A stretch of 64,000 nucleotides of DNA from Brachybacterium fresconis (GTDB lineage Bacteria > Actinomycetota > Actinomycetes > Actinomycetales > Dermabacteraceae). This document shows positions 52,372 through 60,069 of the stretch, piece by piece. The stretch covers positions 1,674,001 through 1,738,000 of the forward strand of contig NZ_JAGIOC010000001.1 of NCBI RefSeq assembly GCF_017876515.1, written 5' to 3'. The notes beneath the pieces were generated by a model, which worked only from the letters and a program-made list of their open reading frames with translations, did not search any database and had not been told where the DNA came from. The position numbers and the translations under genes are program-made. Within the stretch, counting starts at the first letter, position 1, and each line of letters opens with the position of its first letter.

Positions 52372-53187
52372 TCTGCTCTCGGCACGCCATCCTCCCGGTC
52401 CCCCGCCCTGGATTCCCCCGATCCGCCCCGGGGGACGCAGGCATTGCGGCGCGGACTCGCTGTGGTGCAGGCCGTGGCCGACGGCGCCCGGACTCTCGCG
52501 GAGATCTCGACCGCAACGGGCCTGACGAAGTCGACCGCGCACCGTTTGGCGCAGGGGCTGGTCTGTGAGCGGATCATCGCCGAGACCGGGCAGGGCCACT
52601 ACCGCCTGGGAGGCCGACTGATCAGCTGGGGCGGTGCGGCCATCGCCGAGAATCCCGTGACCGAGGTGGCCGGTCCTGTCCTGGCTCAGCTCTCCGAGAC
52701 CACCCAGGACACGGTCCATCTCGCGTGCGAGGATGCCGACACCGTGTTCTACCTGCACAAGATCGACGGCCGCCGGGGAGCCACGATGCGCTCCCGGGTG
52801 GGTGGCCGTGAGCCGCTCATCCGCACCGGCATCGGCAAGGCGCTGCTGCTTGATGGGGCAGACCGCTGGGAACACCTGGCGGACGCGGCGCACTCCTGCC
52901 GCCCCTCGTCGACCGGCGACGAGCACGCCGACTTTCCCGCGCTCATGGCGCACTACGCTCGGCGCGGGATCGCCATGGACATCGAGGAGAACGAACCCGG
53001 GATCCGCTGCGTCGCGGCACCCGTGCGCGATGCTCACGGACGCATCGTCGCCGCGATCAGCGTGTCCGCGACGACGCCGTACATGGCGTCCGAGCGCATG
53101 GAGGCCCTGGTCGACATCGTCGGGAGCGCCGCCCGCGACATCAGTATCGGCCTCGGGGCACGCCCGCCGTTCCGTCCGACGGGATGA
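52369..53187 (+). CDS. IclR-family transcriptional regulator
   Basis: A 272-aa regulator: an N-terminal winged helix (GARTLAEISTATGLTKSTAH) and the IclR effector domain with GQGHYRLGGRLISWG, LIRTGIGKALL and GIRCVAAPVRDAHGRIVAAI. It is divergent from the galactonate operon and very probably represses it until galactonate or KDGal is present. ATG 52369 fits a leaderless start; ATG 52360 would add three residues. It lies just outside the left repeat of the arsenic island. Confidence 0.9.
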   Translation: MSALGTPSSRSPALDSPDPPRGTQALRRGLAVVQAVADGARTLAEISTATGLTKSTAHRLAQGLVCERIIAETGQGHYRLGGRLISWGGAAIAENPVTEVAGPVLAQLSETTQDTVHLACEDADTVFYLHKIDGRRGATMRSRVGGREPLIRTGIGKALLLDGADRWEHLADAAHSCRPSSTGDEHADFPALMAHYARRGIAMDIEENEPGIRCVAAPVRDAHGRIVAAISVSATTPYMASERMEALVDIVGSAARDISIGLGARPPFRPTG

Positions 53188-53224
53188 CCGACCTACTTTC
53201 CAGAGCGGGCACGATGCGTCCTCA

Positions 53225-53308
53225 GTGGGCCCGGCGGGGATCGAACCCGCGACCCGCGGATTAATAGTCCGTCCAGGCATGGGTGGCCAGCTAGGTCCTA
53301 GCAGGCCA
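53225..53308. repeat. Left boundary repeat of the arsenic island (tRNA-derived, att-like)
   Basis: An 84-bp sequence repeated in the same direction at 58611-58694. The first 40 bp are identical and the rest differs at about ten positions. Read on the minus strand it is the 3' half of a tRNA: anticodon stem-loop GGACTATTAATCC, T arm GCGGGTTCGATCCCCGC and acceptor CGGGCCC, but no matching 5' acceptor GGGCCCG exists upstream. tRNA 3' ends are standard integrase attachment targets, so this is likely attL or attR. Confidence 0.7.
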
Positions 53309-53353
53309 AAGCGTTCGTCCTGCCGGAACGGGCCCCAACGACGCCACCACTCC

Positions 53354-54068
53354 TCACGGATACTGCTCTAACTCCAGAGACGTCTGAGCGCCGAGGCCCT
53401 CGCGAGGCTGTATACGTTGAGCGTCTTCGCGAAGAGTCTGTGAGGCGTAGTGGATCCATCCACGGAGAATCTCGGTCAGTAGGTGACGGACACGGGCGTC
53501 AATCTCGCCGCGGACTTCGCGTGCTTGCTCGAGTGTGCTGCCTGCTGGGTCGCGGAGGTCCCCGTCTTCGTAGCGTTTGCCGGGGTAAATGGGGCAGGCG
53601 TCTCCGCAGCCCATGATGATGACGACGTCGGCTGCGCGGACGACATCGTCGGTGAGGGGTTGGGGAATGCGGAGGCCAGGTCGATCCCGATCTCTCGCAT
53701 CACTTCCATGGCCCGTGGGTGCACCAGTCGCTGGGGGTGGATCCGGCGGAGCCGACGTGTACTCGACCGGCCGCGTGGCGGTCCAGCAGTGCGGCTGCCA
53801 TCTGTGAGCGGCCTGCGTTTTGGACGCACACCAGCAGCACTTCGGGGGCATCGTGCGGGGCGGCTCCCTTGGACTGTGCGAGCGCGGCCAATCGGTCGCG
53901 GGCGAAGCGCTCGGTGAGTGACGGCAAGTGCGAGGTGATCTTGGAGGTGCGAGCCAGAGCGGTGTACGACTCGAAGACGTACCGGTCGACCGTTTCGGCG
54001 GCGAGCACTCCGGTGAAGCGGTGAGAGAGGTCTCCAGCGATGCGGTGGAGGACGTGCTCGGCGCTCAG
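53354..54068 (-). pseudogene. arsC: Arsenate reductase remnant (two frameshifts)
   Basis: An arsenate reductase of the type with an N-terminal helical bundle, now broken. Three frames supply consecutive parts: SAEHVLHRIAGDL through LLVCVQNAGRSQMAAALLD and HVGSAGSTPSD (down to about 53725), then HPRAMEVMREIGIDLASAFP, then LTDDVVRAADVVIIMGCGDACPIYPG. Two single-base shifts near 53722 and 53675 separate them. No usable start codon lies ahead of the helical bundle either. The catalytic Cys-X5-Arg loop survives, so decay is recent. It follows the intact arsC on the same strand. Confidence 0.8.
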
Positions 54069-54104
54069 GAGCGAAGGGTCTCCCGCTGCGATGCCACTCG
54101 ACCC

Positions 54105-54536
54105 TCAGCTCTGGGCGGAGGCGGTCGGAGCGTCCTGCGGGAGCAGGCTGGCGATGAGTTCCTCGATGCGTGCGCGGATCTCATCGCGCACCGGGCGGAC
54201 CTCCGCGACACCCTTTCCGGCCGGATCGTCGAGCTTCCAATCCTCGTACCGCTTGCCGGGGTAGAACGGGCAGGCATCCCCGCAGCCCATGGTGATGACG
54301 ACGTCGGAGGCCTGGACGGACTCGGGGGTGAGGATCTTCGGGGCCTGGTGGGAGATGTCGATGCCGACCTCCGCCATCGCCTCTACTGCCGCGGGGTTGA
54401 TCGAGTCGGCGGGCGCGGAACCGGCGGACCGCACCTCGATGCGGTCACCGGCGAGTTCACGCAGCCATCCTGCCGCCATCTGCGAGCGGCCGGCGTTGTG
54501 GACACAGACGAACAGAACACTGGGGCGTGCGGTCAT
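54105..54536 (-). CDS. arsC: Arsenate reductase, low-molecular-weight phosphatase fold
   Basis: Reduces arsenate to arsenite. The 143-aa protein begins SVLFVCVHNAGRSQMAAGW, whose Cys-X5-Arg loop binds arsenate, has RSAGSAPAD and the redox pair region MGCGDACPFYPGKRYEDW, giving two further cysteines for the electron relay. The donor is thioredoxin- or mycothiol-linked; sequence alone does not decide. GGAGAT precedes the ATG. It lies 28 bp downstream of arsR and belongs to its transcript. Confidence 0.93.
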   Translation of the reverse strand: MTARPSVLFVCVHNAGRSQMAAGWLRELAGDRIEVRSAGSAPADSINPAAVEAMAEVGIDISHQAPKILTPESVQASDVVITMGCGDACPFYPGKRYEDWKLDDPAGKGVAEVRPVRDEIRARIEELIASLLPQDAPTASAQS

Positions 54537-54564
54537 GAGGATCTCCAAAGCAGGCAGTAGGGAA

Positions 54565-54930
54565 TCAGGCGATATCGAGGAAGGCGCGGAGTTCAGCGAA
54601 GGCCGACGGGACGACCGAGTAGTGGGCCCAGCGACCCTTCTGCTCGCGCGTGAGCAGGCCAGCGTCGACGAGCTTCTTCATGTGATGGCTGACGGTCGGC
54701 TGACTGATCCCGAGCGGTTCGGTGAGGTCGCACGCACAGACCGAATCGCAGCCCTGGGCTGCGACGTGGGAGAGGAGCCGGAGGCGCGTCGGATCGGAGA
54801 GCGCCTTGAGCAGTGCGGCGATCCTCTCGGCGCCGACGATGTCGACGGGCCCAGCGGACAGCGTGCAGCACTCCTCGGTCTCGCGACCCGCGTCGAGTCC
54901 GGCAGAAGTGATCTCAGTAGTCGTGGACAT
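54565..54930 (-). CDS. arsR: Arsenic-responsive ArsR repressor
   Basis: A 121-aa ArsR/SmtB winged-helix repressor. The recognition helix is LGISQPTVSHHMKKL. The cysteines are placed as in the Corynebacterium glutamicum ArsR type rather than E. coli: a vicinal pair at 21-22 near the N terminus and Cys 61, 65 and 67 just before the helix-turn-helix, which together could hold As(III). AAGGTGAGG precedes the ATG. It is divergent from acr3 and should repress both arms from the shared 80-bp spacer. Confidence 0.93.
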   Translation of the reverse strand: MSTTTEITSAGLDAGRETEECCTLSAGPVDIVGAERIAALLKALSDPTRLRLLSHVAAQGCDSVCACDLTEPLGISQPTVSHHMKKLVDAGLLTREQKGRWAHYSVVPSAFAELRAFLDIA

Positions 54931-54944
54931 GGCCTCACCTTACA

Positions 54945-54973
54945 TTGACAGTCATCGATGTACAGCATAGCGT
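54945..54973 (+). promoter_or_regulatory. acr3 promoter with internal palindrome
   Basis: TTGACA, a 17-bp spacer and TAGCGT. The spacer contains the palindrome CATCGATG (54953-54960), and GCATCGAT and CGTCGATG follow within 40 bp, good candidates for ArsR half-sites. Confidence 0.6.
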
Positions 54974-55011
54974 TCGCATCGATATCCGTCGATGGAAGGT
55001 GCCGAACACTG

Positions 55012-56103
55012 ATGAGTACGACCACCAAGGACGTGGAGCAGCCACGCGTGATGAAGGAGATGTCCTTCCTGGATCGCTGGTTGCCGGTGTGGATCCTGGC
55101 CGCGATGGTTGTAGGGCTCCTGCTGGGACGGTTCATCCCTGGCCTGAACACCGCTCTGGAGGCGGTGAAGATCGGCTCCGTCTCCCTCCCCATCGCGATC
55201 GGGCTTCTGGTGATGATGTATCCGGTCCTCGCGAAGGTCCGCTACGACGAGACCCGCCGCATCGGCGCGGATAGGCGTCTGCTGATCTCGTCGCTGGTGC
55301 TGAACTGGCTGATCGGGCCTGCCCTGATGTTCGCCCTGGCGTGGATCTTCCTGGCCGACCTCCCGGAGTACCGCACCGGCCTGATCATCGTCGGGCTCGC
55401 GCGCTGCATCGCCATGGTGCTGATCTGGAACGACCTCGCCTGCGGCGATCGTGAAGCCGCTGCGGTGCTGGTGGCAATCAACTCCGTCTTCCAGGTGATC
55501 GCCTTCGGTGCCCTGGGTTGGTTCTACCTCCAGGCGCTCCCCTCGTGGCTGGGCCTGCCGACCACCTCGGCAGAGTTCTCGATCGGCGCGATCGTCCTCA
55601 GCGTGCTGATCTTCCTCGGCATCCCCCTGATCGCAGGGTTCCTCACCCGCGTGATCGGGGAACGGGCGAAGGGGCGTACCTGGTACGAGGAGCGGTTCCT
55701 CCCGAAGATCGGCCCCTGGGCTCTGTACGGTCTGCTCTTCACGATCGTGCTGCTGTTCTCCCTCCAGGGCGACGCGATCCTTTCCGCACCAGGGGACGTT
55801 GCACGCATCGCCCTGCCCTTACTGGTCTACTTCGTGGTCATGTTCCTCGGCGCATTCCTGCTCGGGCGGGCGATTGGGTTGAACTACGCGAAGTCCACGA
55901 CCGTCGCCTTCACCGCGTCGGGCAACAATTTCGAGCTCGCGATCGCCGTCGCGATCGGCACCTTCGGCGTGACCTCCGGTCAAGCCCTTGCGGGTGTCGT
56001 CGGTCCGCTGATCGAGGTCCCCGTCCTCGTCGCCCTCGTCTACGTCGCCCTCGCGATGGGCCGCCGGCTCTTCCCCGGCGACTCCACCGTCCCCACCCGA
56101 TGA
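55012..56103 (+). CDS. acr3: Acr3-family arsenite efflux transporter
   Basis: Arsenite:proton antiporter of the bile/arsenite/riboflavin superfamily. The 363-aa protein has ten predicted helices, LVLNWLIGPALMFALAWIFL with the family tryptophan, GLARCIAMVLIWNDLACGD with the essential cysteine of helix 4, and TASGNNFELAIAVAIGTFG with the helix 9 glutamate. It follows the arsR/acr3 divergent promoter. Its stop overlaps an ATG in frame with the next arsC gene, so reduction and export are cotranscribed. Confidence 0.96.
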   Translation: MSTTTKDVEQPRVMKEMSFLDRWLPVWILAAMVVGLLLGRFIPGLNTALEAVKIGSVSLPIAIGLLVMMYPVLAKVRYDETRRIGADRRLLISSLVLNWLIGPALMFALAWIFLADLPEYRTGLIIVGLARCIAMVLIWNDLACGDREAAAVLVAINSVFQVIAFGALGWFYLQALPSWLGLPTTSAEFSIGAIVLSVLIFLGIPLIAGFLTRVIGERAKGRTWYEERFLPKIGPWALYGLLFTIVLLFSLQGDAILSAPGDVARIALPLLVYFVVMFLGAFLLGRAIGLNYAKSTTVAFTASGNNFELAIAVAIGTFGVTSGQALAGVVGPLIEVPVLVALVYVALAMGRRLFPGDSTVPTR

Positions 56104-56126
56104 CCCAGCAGAAGGAAGAACTCGCG

Positions 56127-56555
56127 ATGACCACGAAGCGCCCCGCAGTCCTGTTCGTGTGCGTGAAGAACGGCGGCAAGTCGCAGATGGCGGCCGCCCT
56201 CATGCGGCATCACGCCGGAGAGGCCGTCGAGGTGCACTCGGCCGGCACCCGCCCCGGCAGCGCGATCAACGCCCAGTCCGCCGAGGCGATCGCCGAGATC
56301 GGTGCGGACATGTCCTCCGCTGTTCCGCAGCTGGTGACTCCGGAGCTGCTGCGCGACGTCGATCAGGTGGTCGTCATCGGCGGTGAAGCTGTCATCGAAC
56401 CCGTCGAGGGCAAGACCACTCCGGTGACCACCTGGCACACCGATGAACCCTCGAAGCGCGGCATCGACGGGATGGAACGCATGCGCCTGGTGCGCGATGA
56501 CATCGACGGCCACGTCCGCGCGCTTCTGACCGACCTCACCCAGTCCCCGAACTGA
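56127..56555 (+). CDS. arsC1: Arsenate-mycothiol transferase-like ArsC
   Basis: A 142-aa low-molecular-weight phosphatase-fold protein whose loop reads CVKNGGKSQMAAAL: lysine replaces the usual arginine. I recall the same loop type and the later GADMSxxxPxxxxPELL and MERMRLVRDxID segments from the mycothiol/mycoredoxin-dependent ArsC1 of C. glutamicum. It would form an arsenate-mycothiol adduct that mycoredoxin reduces. GAAGGAAG precedes ATG 56127; ATG 56100, overlapping the acr3 stop, is also possible. Gene name by analogy. Confidence 0.85.
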   Translation: MTTKRPAVLFVCVKNGGKSQMAAALMRHHAGEAVEVHSAGTRPGSAINAQSAEAIAEIGADMSSAVPQLVTPELLRDVDQVVVIGGEAVIEPVEGKTTPVTTWHTDEPSKRGIDGMERMRLVRDDIDGHVRALLTDLTQSPN

Positions 56556-56578
56556 CCCCCAAGCACCTAGGAGATCCC

Positions 56579-57916
56579 ATGCTCACCACCTCCACGACCT
56601 CGGACCCCGCGGTCATCATCGGTGCCGGACCCATCGGTCTGGCCGCCGCCGCCCACCTCTACGAGCGCGACCTGCCCTTCATCGTCCTTGAGTCCGGGCC
56701 CGCAGCCGGAGCGGCGATCACCGGCTGGGGGCACACCCGTCTGTTCTCCCCGTGGCAGCACAACCTCGATTCTGCCGCTCAGCGCCTCCTCGAAGCCAGC
56801 GGCTGGACCGCCCCCGACGCCGATACTTTGCCGACCGGTCACGAACTGCGCGAGCAGTACCTCGAGCCCCTCGCTCAGCTTCCTCAGCTCGCCGAGTCGA
56901 TCCGCTACGACGCACGTGTCACCGCTGTCTCCCGCGCCGGCGTCGACAAGACCCGTACCGCACGCCGCGAGGAGACCCCCTTCCTCGTCCGGATCGAGAC
57001 CACCGACGGGCACAGCGAAGACGTCCTTGCCTCTGCTGTCATCGATGCGTCCGGCACCTGGTCCACTCCCAACCCGCTGGGCCAGGCCGGGCTCCTCGCT
57101 CCCGGTGAACGACAGGCCCTCGCCGCGGGTCGCATCACGCCGCCACTGCCCGACGTGCAGGGCCGTGATCGCGAACGCGTCGCCGGCAAGCGCGTCATGG
57201 TGACGGGTACCGGCCACTCGGCCGCCAACACCCTGCTGGACCTCGCAGAACTGGACGCTGCCACCACGATCATCTGGGCCGCCCGCACCGCAGACCTCAC
57301 TCGCGTCTACGGCGGAGGAGAGCAGGACGAACTCGCAGCACGCGGGGCACTCGGCACCCGACTGCGCACACTGGTCGACACCGGACGCATCGAAGTTCTT
57401 ACCTCGTTCACCATCACCCACTTCACCGGCGAGGACGCGTTGACCGTTCACGCGGTGACCCCGGACGGGGAACGAGAGGTGAGTGTCGATGTGCTGGTCC
57501 CGGCCACCGGGTTCCGTCCCGAGCTTGGCATGCTCTCTGAGCTGCGTCTGAGCCTGGACCTGGCCGTCGAGGCGCCCGCACAGCTGGGACCGCTCATCGA
57601 CCCCGAGTTCCACTCCTGCGGATCCGTCGAACCCCACGGGGAACGCGTCCTCGCCCACCCGGAGAAGAACTTCTACATCGTCGGCATGAAGAGCTACGGC
57701 CGCGCCCCCACCTTCCTCATGGCCACCGGCTACGAACAGGTCCGCTCCATCGCCGCTGCATTGGCCGGCGATCGTGACGCAGCAGACGCGGTCCACCTCG
57801 AACTGCCCGAGACCGGCGTGTGCACCACCGACCTCGGCGGCAGCTGCGACGCCCCCGCCCCAGCCGCCGACGCCTGCTGCAGCAGCCCGCAACTCATCGA
57901 GCTCTCCGCCGGCTGA
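56579..57916 (+). CDS. FAD/NAD(P)-binding oxidoreductase of the arsenic operon (ArsO-like)
   Basis: A 445-aa flavoprotein of the monooxygenase-like type. AVIIGAGPIGLAAAAHL near residue 11 binds FAD, and VMVTGTGHSAANTLLDLAEL near residue 210 binds NADPH. LVPATGFRPELG is the usual ATG-type motif. The final 40 residues carry five cysteines (GVCTTDLGGSCDAP and DACCSSP), which may bind As(III) or relay electrons. Similar genes sit in many actinobacterial ars operons as ArsO, with role unclear. AGGAGAT precedes the ATG, 23 bp after arsC1. Confidence 0.88.
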   Translation: MLTTSTTSDPAVIIGAGPIGLAAAAHLYERDLPFIVLESGPAAGAAITGWGHTRLFSPWQHNLDSAAQRLLEASGWTAPDADTLPTGHELREQYLEPLAQLPQLAESIRYDARVTAVSRAGVDKTRTARREETPFLVRIETTDGHSEDVLASAVIDASGTWSTPNPLGQAGLLAPGERQALAAGRITPPLPDVQGRDRERVAGKRVMVTGTGHSAANTLLDLAELDAATTIIWAARTADLTRVYGGGEQDELAARGALGTRLRTLVDTGRIEVLTSFTITHFTGEDALTVHAVTPDGEREVSVDVLVPATGFRPELGMLSELRLSLDLAVEAPAQLGPLIDPEFHSCGSVEPHGERVLAHPEKNFYIVGMKSYGRAPTFLMATGYEQVRSIAAALAGDRDAADAVHLELPETGVCTTDLGGSCDAPAPAADACCSSPQLIELSAG

Positions 57917-58056
57917 TGACTCCGCAGCGGGGCGGCATGTTTCCCAGTCGCTCCGCTGCAGTGCTGCCAGAAGGCGGACGTTCTGACTGCCTCAGTGGCC
58001 ATCGCCGAGTTTGCCAGAAAGGCGCTCCAGGCGTTGGAAGCTAGCGCCGTCGAGGC
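57917..58056. other. Spacer after the arsenic operon
   Basis: 140 bp with no gene; it separates the flavoprotein gene from the SulP remnant. No clear terminator. Confidence 0.35.
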
Positions 58057-58239
58057 CTAGATGCGTGCTTCCTTGCCGCGGGCGGAGTACTTGGACTGGA
58101 CGGCGTCGAGGCTCGCGACGGTGGAGGCGTCCCAGATATCGGCGGCAGCGAGATCGATGATCACGATGTCCGGGTATCCGGCGTAGTCGAACTGGTCCCG
58201 TTCGCTAAGGAGTTGCGTGAGGCGAACCGTGACCCGACC
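58057..58239 (-). pseudogene. SulP-type STAS domain remnant
   Basis: The minus strand encodes FDYAGYPDIVIIDLAAADIW and DASTVASLDAVQSKYSARGK, clearly homologous to the end of the intact SulP transporter at 20.1-20.3 kb (FDYAGDPEHVVIDMRDSHLW). About 45-60 residues survive with a small internal deletion; upstream the frame runs into unrelated sequence. The fragment is probably a leftover from an earlier insertion or deletion at this site. Confidence 0.75.
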
Positions 58240-58464
58240 TTCGCTGGTGCCATTGTTGTCTCCCCGGGCGAAGCAGGCGAGACGGACGGGGCGGTCTCCG
58301 ATGAGCAGAAGAGCATGTTGGACGCGCTCCACTTGCGCAAGATCGACCTGGCCGATCGAGTTCTGGTCGGCAACCCAGGCGGTTACATCGGCGAGTCCAC
58401 GAGCAGAGAGACCTCGTATGCCCACGCCAAAGGCAAGCCGGTCTCGTTCACTCATCCGGTCTGA
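58237..58464 (+). pseudogene. C-terminal fragment of a DUF4406/nucleoside-deoxyribosyltransferase-like gene
   Basis: The plus strand encodes FAGAIVVSPGE, DEQKSMLDALHLRKIDLADR and VLVGNPGGYIGESTSRETSY followed by AHAKGKPVSF, the characteristic end of small Rossmann-like proteins of phage and mobile elements. There is no proper start; homology seems to begin exactly where the SulP remnant on the other strand ends, near 58238, marking a recombination junction. Confidence 0.55.
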
Positions 58465-58610
58465 TCACTGGAGCTCCGAGGTCCACGGAGGCCTCCCATT
58501 GCCGTTGCGGCCGCGCCCGGCACTACACGTCGAACCGCGTTGCTGCCAGCGTTGCTGTCATCGCTCATTTCGAGGCGGTACGCGGAACCAGGAACGCGGC
58601 TCTGACCAGG

Positions 58611-58694
58611 GTGGGCCCGGCGGGGATCGAACCCGCGACCCGCGGATTAAAAGTCCGCCTGGACACGGGTAGCCAGCCAGGTCCTAGCAGGTCA
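58611..58694. repeat. Right boundary repeat of the arsenic island (tRNA-Lys 3' half, att-like)
   Basis: Direct repeat of 53225-53308. On the minus strand it reads GCGGACTTTTAATCCGC (anticodon loop TTT, lysine), the T arm and the acceptor CGGGCCC, but the 5' acceptor and D arm of a tRNA are absent: the upstream 27 nt read AGGACCTGGCTGGCTACCCG and do not pair. It is a half tRNA or pseudo-tRNA and the likely second attachment site. Confidence 0.7.
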
Positions 58695-59044
58695 GGGTAC
58701 TCGCGCAGCTGGACCGAGCCCGCCGATCGCCACCGCGTTGCTGTCAGCGTTGCTGTCATGCTCCGAAGGGGAACCGCCGCAACCGATGACACGCGGGACT
58801 GCTGCGGGATGTGCCGCGCTGCGCGCACCGGGAGGCCGGATGCTCAGGCTCCTTCTTGGAATAAGCGCGTCACAGACCTGCACAGATCTTAAGAGGCGCG
58901 GGTACGCGCGGGCACAGCAAACGAGCATGCTGGGCCGCACAAACTGCCCTCACCCGCCTGGGACCCCGTCGAATGCGACCGCTACGGCAGGCACCTCAGC
59001 ACTCGCCTCCGCATGAGATCCTGACCGCGCCCCCGCCGGCACCG
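58695..59044. other. 350-bp region without a supported gene
   Basis: Short frames exist but lack ribosome sites and coding character. It includes GTTGCTGTCAGCGTTGCTGTCA (22 bp, so given here as GTTGCTGTCA twice in tandem) at about 58737, echoing GTTGCTGCCAGCGTTGCTG at about 58539 on the other side of the right repeat. Nothing else stands out. Confidence 0.35.
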
Positions 59045-59073
59045 TTGCGCCGGCGCCGAGCGCCCGCTACTGT
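59045..59073 (+). promoter_or_regulatory. Promoter of the DUF3800 gene
   Basis: TTGCGC, 17 bp, TACTGT. It predicts a start near 59080 and a leader of about 95 nt that contains the hairpin at 59116-59144. Confidence 0.5.
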
Positions 59074-59115
59074 TGGCATCGGGTAGCAGTTCCATCGCGG
59101 ACCACGCGCCAACTC

Positions 59116-59144
59116 CGAGAGGCAGCCCGAGTGGCTGCCTCTCG
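59116..59144 (+). terminator. Perfect hairpin in the DUF3800 leader
   Basis: A 12-bp perfect stem (CGAGAGGCAGCC and complement) with a 5-nt loop, then TGCTTT. It sits between the promoter and the start codon at 59175, so it is either an attenuator or the end of an upstream transcript. Confidence 0.6.
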
Positions 59145-59174
59145 TGCTTTCCGGATCAAAGGGGACCGACTGCA

Positions 59175-60056
59175 GTGCTCGTGGCCTACCTGGACGAACT
59201 TGGGCATGTGGGCCCGTACATCAGTACAGGCCACAAAAAATTCAATCACAACCCGATCTTTGGGTACGGCGGAATCGTGTTGCCCGAGAGGCAGATCCGA
59301 AAGTTCGGCGCGAAGTTTGAACACCTAAAAGCTAGGCAATTTAGAAACGAAATAATCCCTTCCGGAAAGCATCCCAGAAGATGGGAGAAGAAGGGGTCTG
59401 AAATATTCAGCACTGGAGCTCACAGCAAGTATCCAGAGCGGGCCGATCTGATTGCAGATCTAGCCGATTATCTACGCAAACTGGACGGTCGCGTCGTGTT
59501 TTACGGACACCGCAAGCCGTTCGGCACGACCAAGGAAACCGGTCGCACTCCTAGCGAAACCACAACACTTGCACTGACCGAGGTCGTGCGGAGACTCTGC
59601 CGGTATGCCGACAAGCGCGACGAAAGTCTGATGGTTCTGTTAGACCGAGGTGGCCCAATGCCTCGTGAAGAAGCTATTACCGCGATGGCGAGCTTTATAT
59701 ATTCGTCTGACGAGCGATCCGTCAAGCGGATCGTAGAAGTTCCCGTCGAACTCGAGAGCCATCGTTACGGATCCGTGCAGTACGCCGATTGGCTCTGCTC
59801 AATACTTAGTCGCGCGAGCCACTATCACTTCTCGGATTCGAACGAATTTGCCTGGTCGCCGCCGGTCCTTGAACAAATTGTTGGTGGACGCATAATGCAA
59901 GGATCCAGAATCTGGCTGCCCGAACACAAATGGGCTGTGACCGAGAAGGCACTAGTACGCCCAGGCAAGTGGATCGACTCGGGCAAGGCGCGGAGTCTGA
60001 GCAGCGGACACACTGAGCACCTAACCCAGTCCGTGCGGGACGCCATCCGTCATTAA
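59175..60056 (+). CDS. DUF3800 domain protein
   Basis: A 293-aa protein of the DUF3800 family. It starts with the family motif LVAYLDELGHVG, usually written YxDESG, has MVLLDRGGP in the middle and SVQYADWLCSILSRA near residue 200; the acidic residues at these three places are thought to form an RNase H-like active site. Such genes are common on mobile elements and near defence systems. Lower GC and A/T-ending codons set it apart from its neighbours, pointing to recent transfer. The GTG at 59175 follows AAAGGGGA. Hairpins lie before and after it. Confidence 0.85.
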   Translation: MLVAYLDELGHVGPYISTGHKKFNHNPIFGYGGIVLPERQIRKFGAKFEHLKARQFRNEIIPSGKHPRRWEKKGSEIFSTGAHSKYPERADLIADLADYLRKLDGRVVFYGHRKPFGTTKETGRTPSETTTLALTEVVRRLCRYADKRDESLMVLLDRGGPMPREEAITAMASFIYSSDERSVKRIVEVPVELESHRYGSVQYADWLCSILSRASHYHFSDSNEFAWSPPVLEQIVGGRIMQGSRIWLPEHKWAVTEKALVRPGKWIDSGKARSLSSGHTEHLTQSVRDAIRH

Positions 60057-60069
60057 CCGGCCACGCCCT

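Noticed and set aside
57730..58044. Small frames around the end of the flavoprotein gene
   Set aside because: They overlap the Cys-rich tail of the flavoprotein gene in other frames and have neither start sites nor conserved features.
58611..58694. A complete tRNA-Lys(TTT) on the minus strand
   Set aside because: The anticodon, T arm and 3' acceptor are there, but no GGGCCCG 5' acceptor or proper D arm lies upstream. Listed as a tRNA-derived repeat instead.
53225..58694. An integrase or transposase within the arsenic island
   Set aside because: I looked on both strands for tyrosine or serine recombinase and DDE motifs and found none; if the island moved, the enzyme came from elsewhere or has been lost.
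58611..58892. A 93-aa frame starting GPAGIEPATRG (and the like frame at 53.2 kb)
   Set aside because: This phrase is the well-known translation of the antisense of a tRNA 3' end. It marks the att-like repeats and is not a protein.
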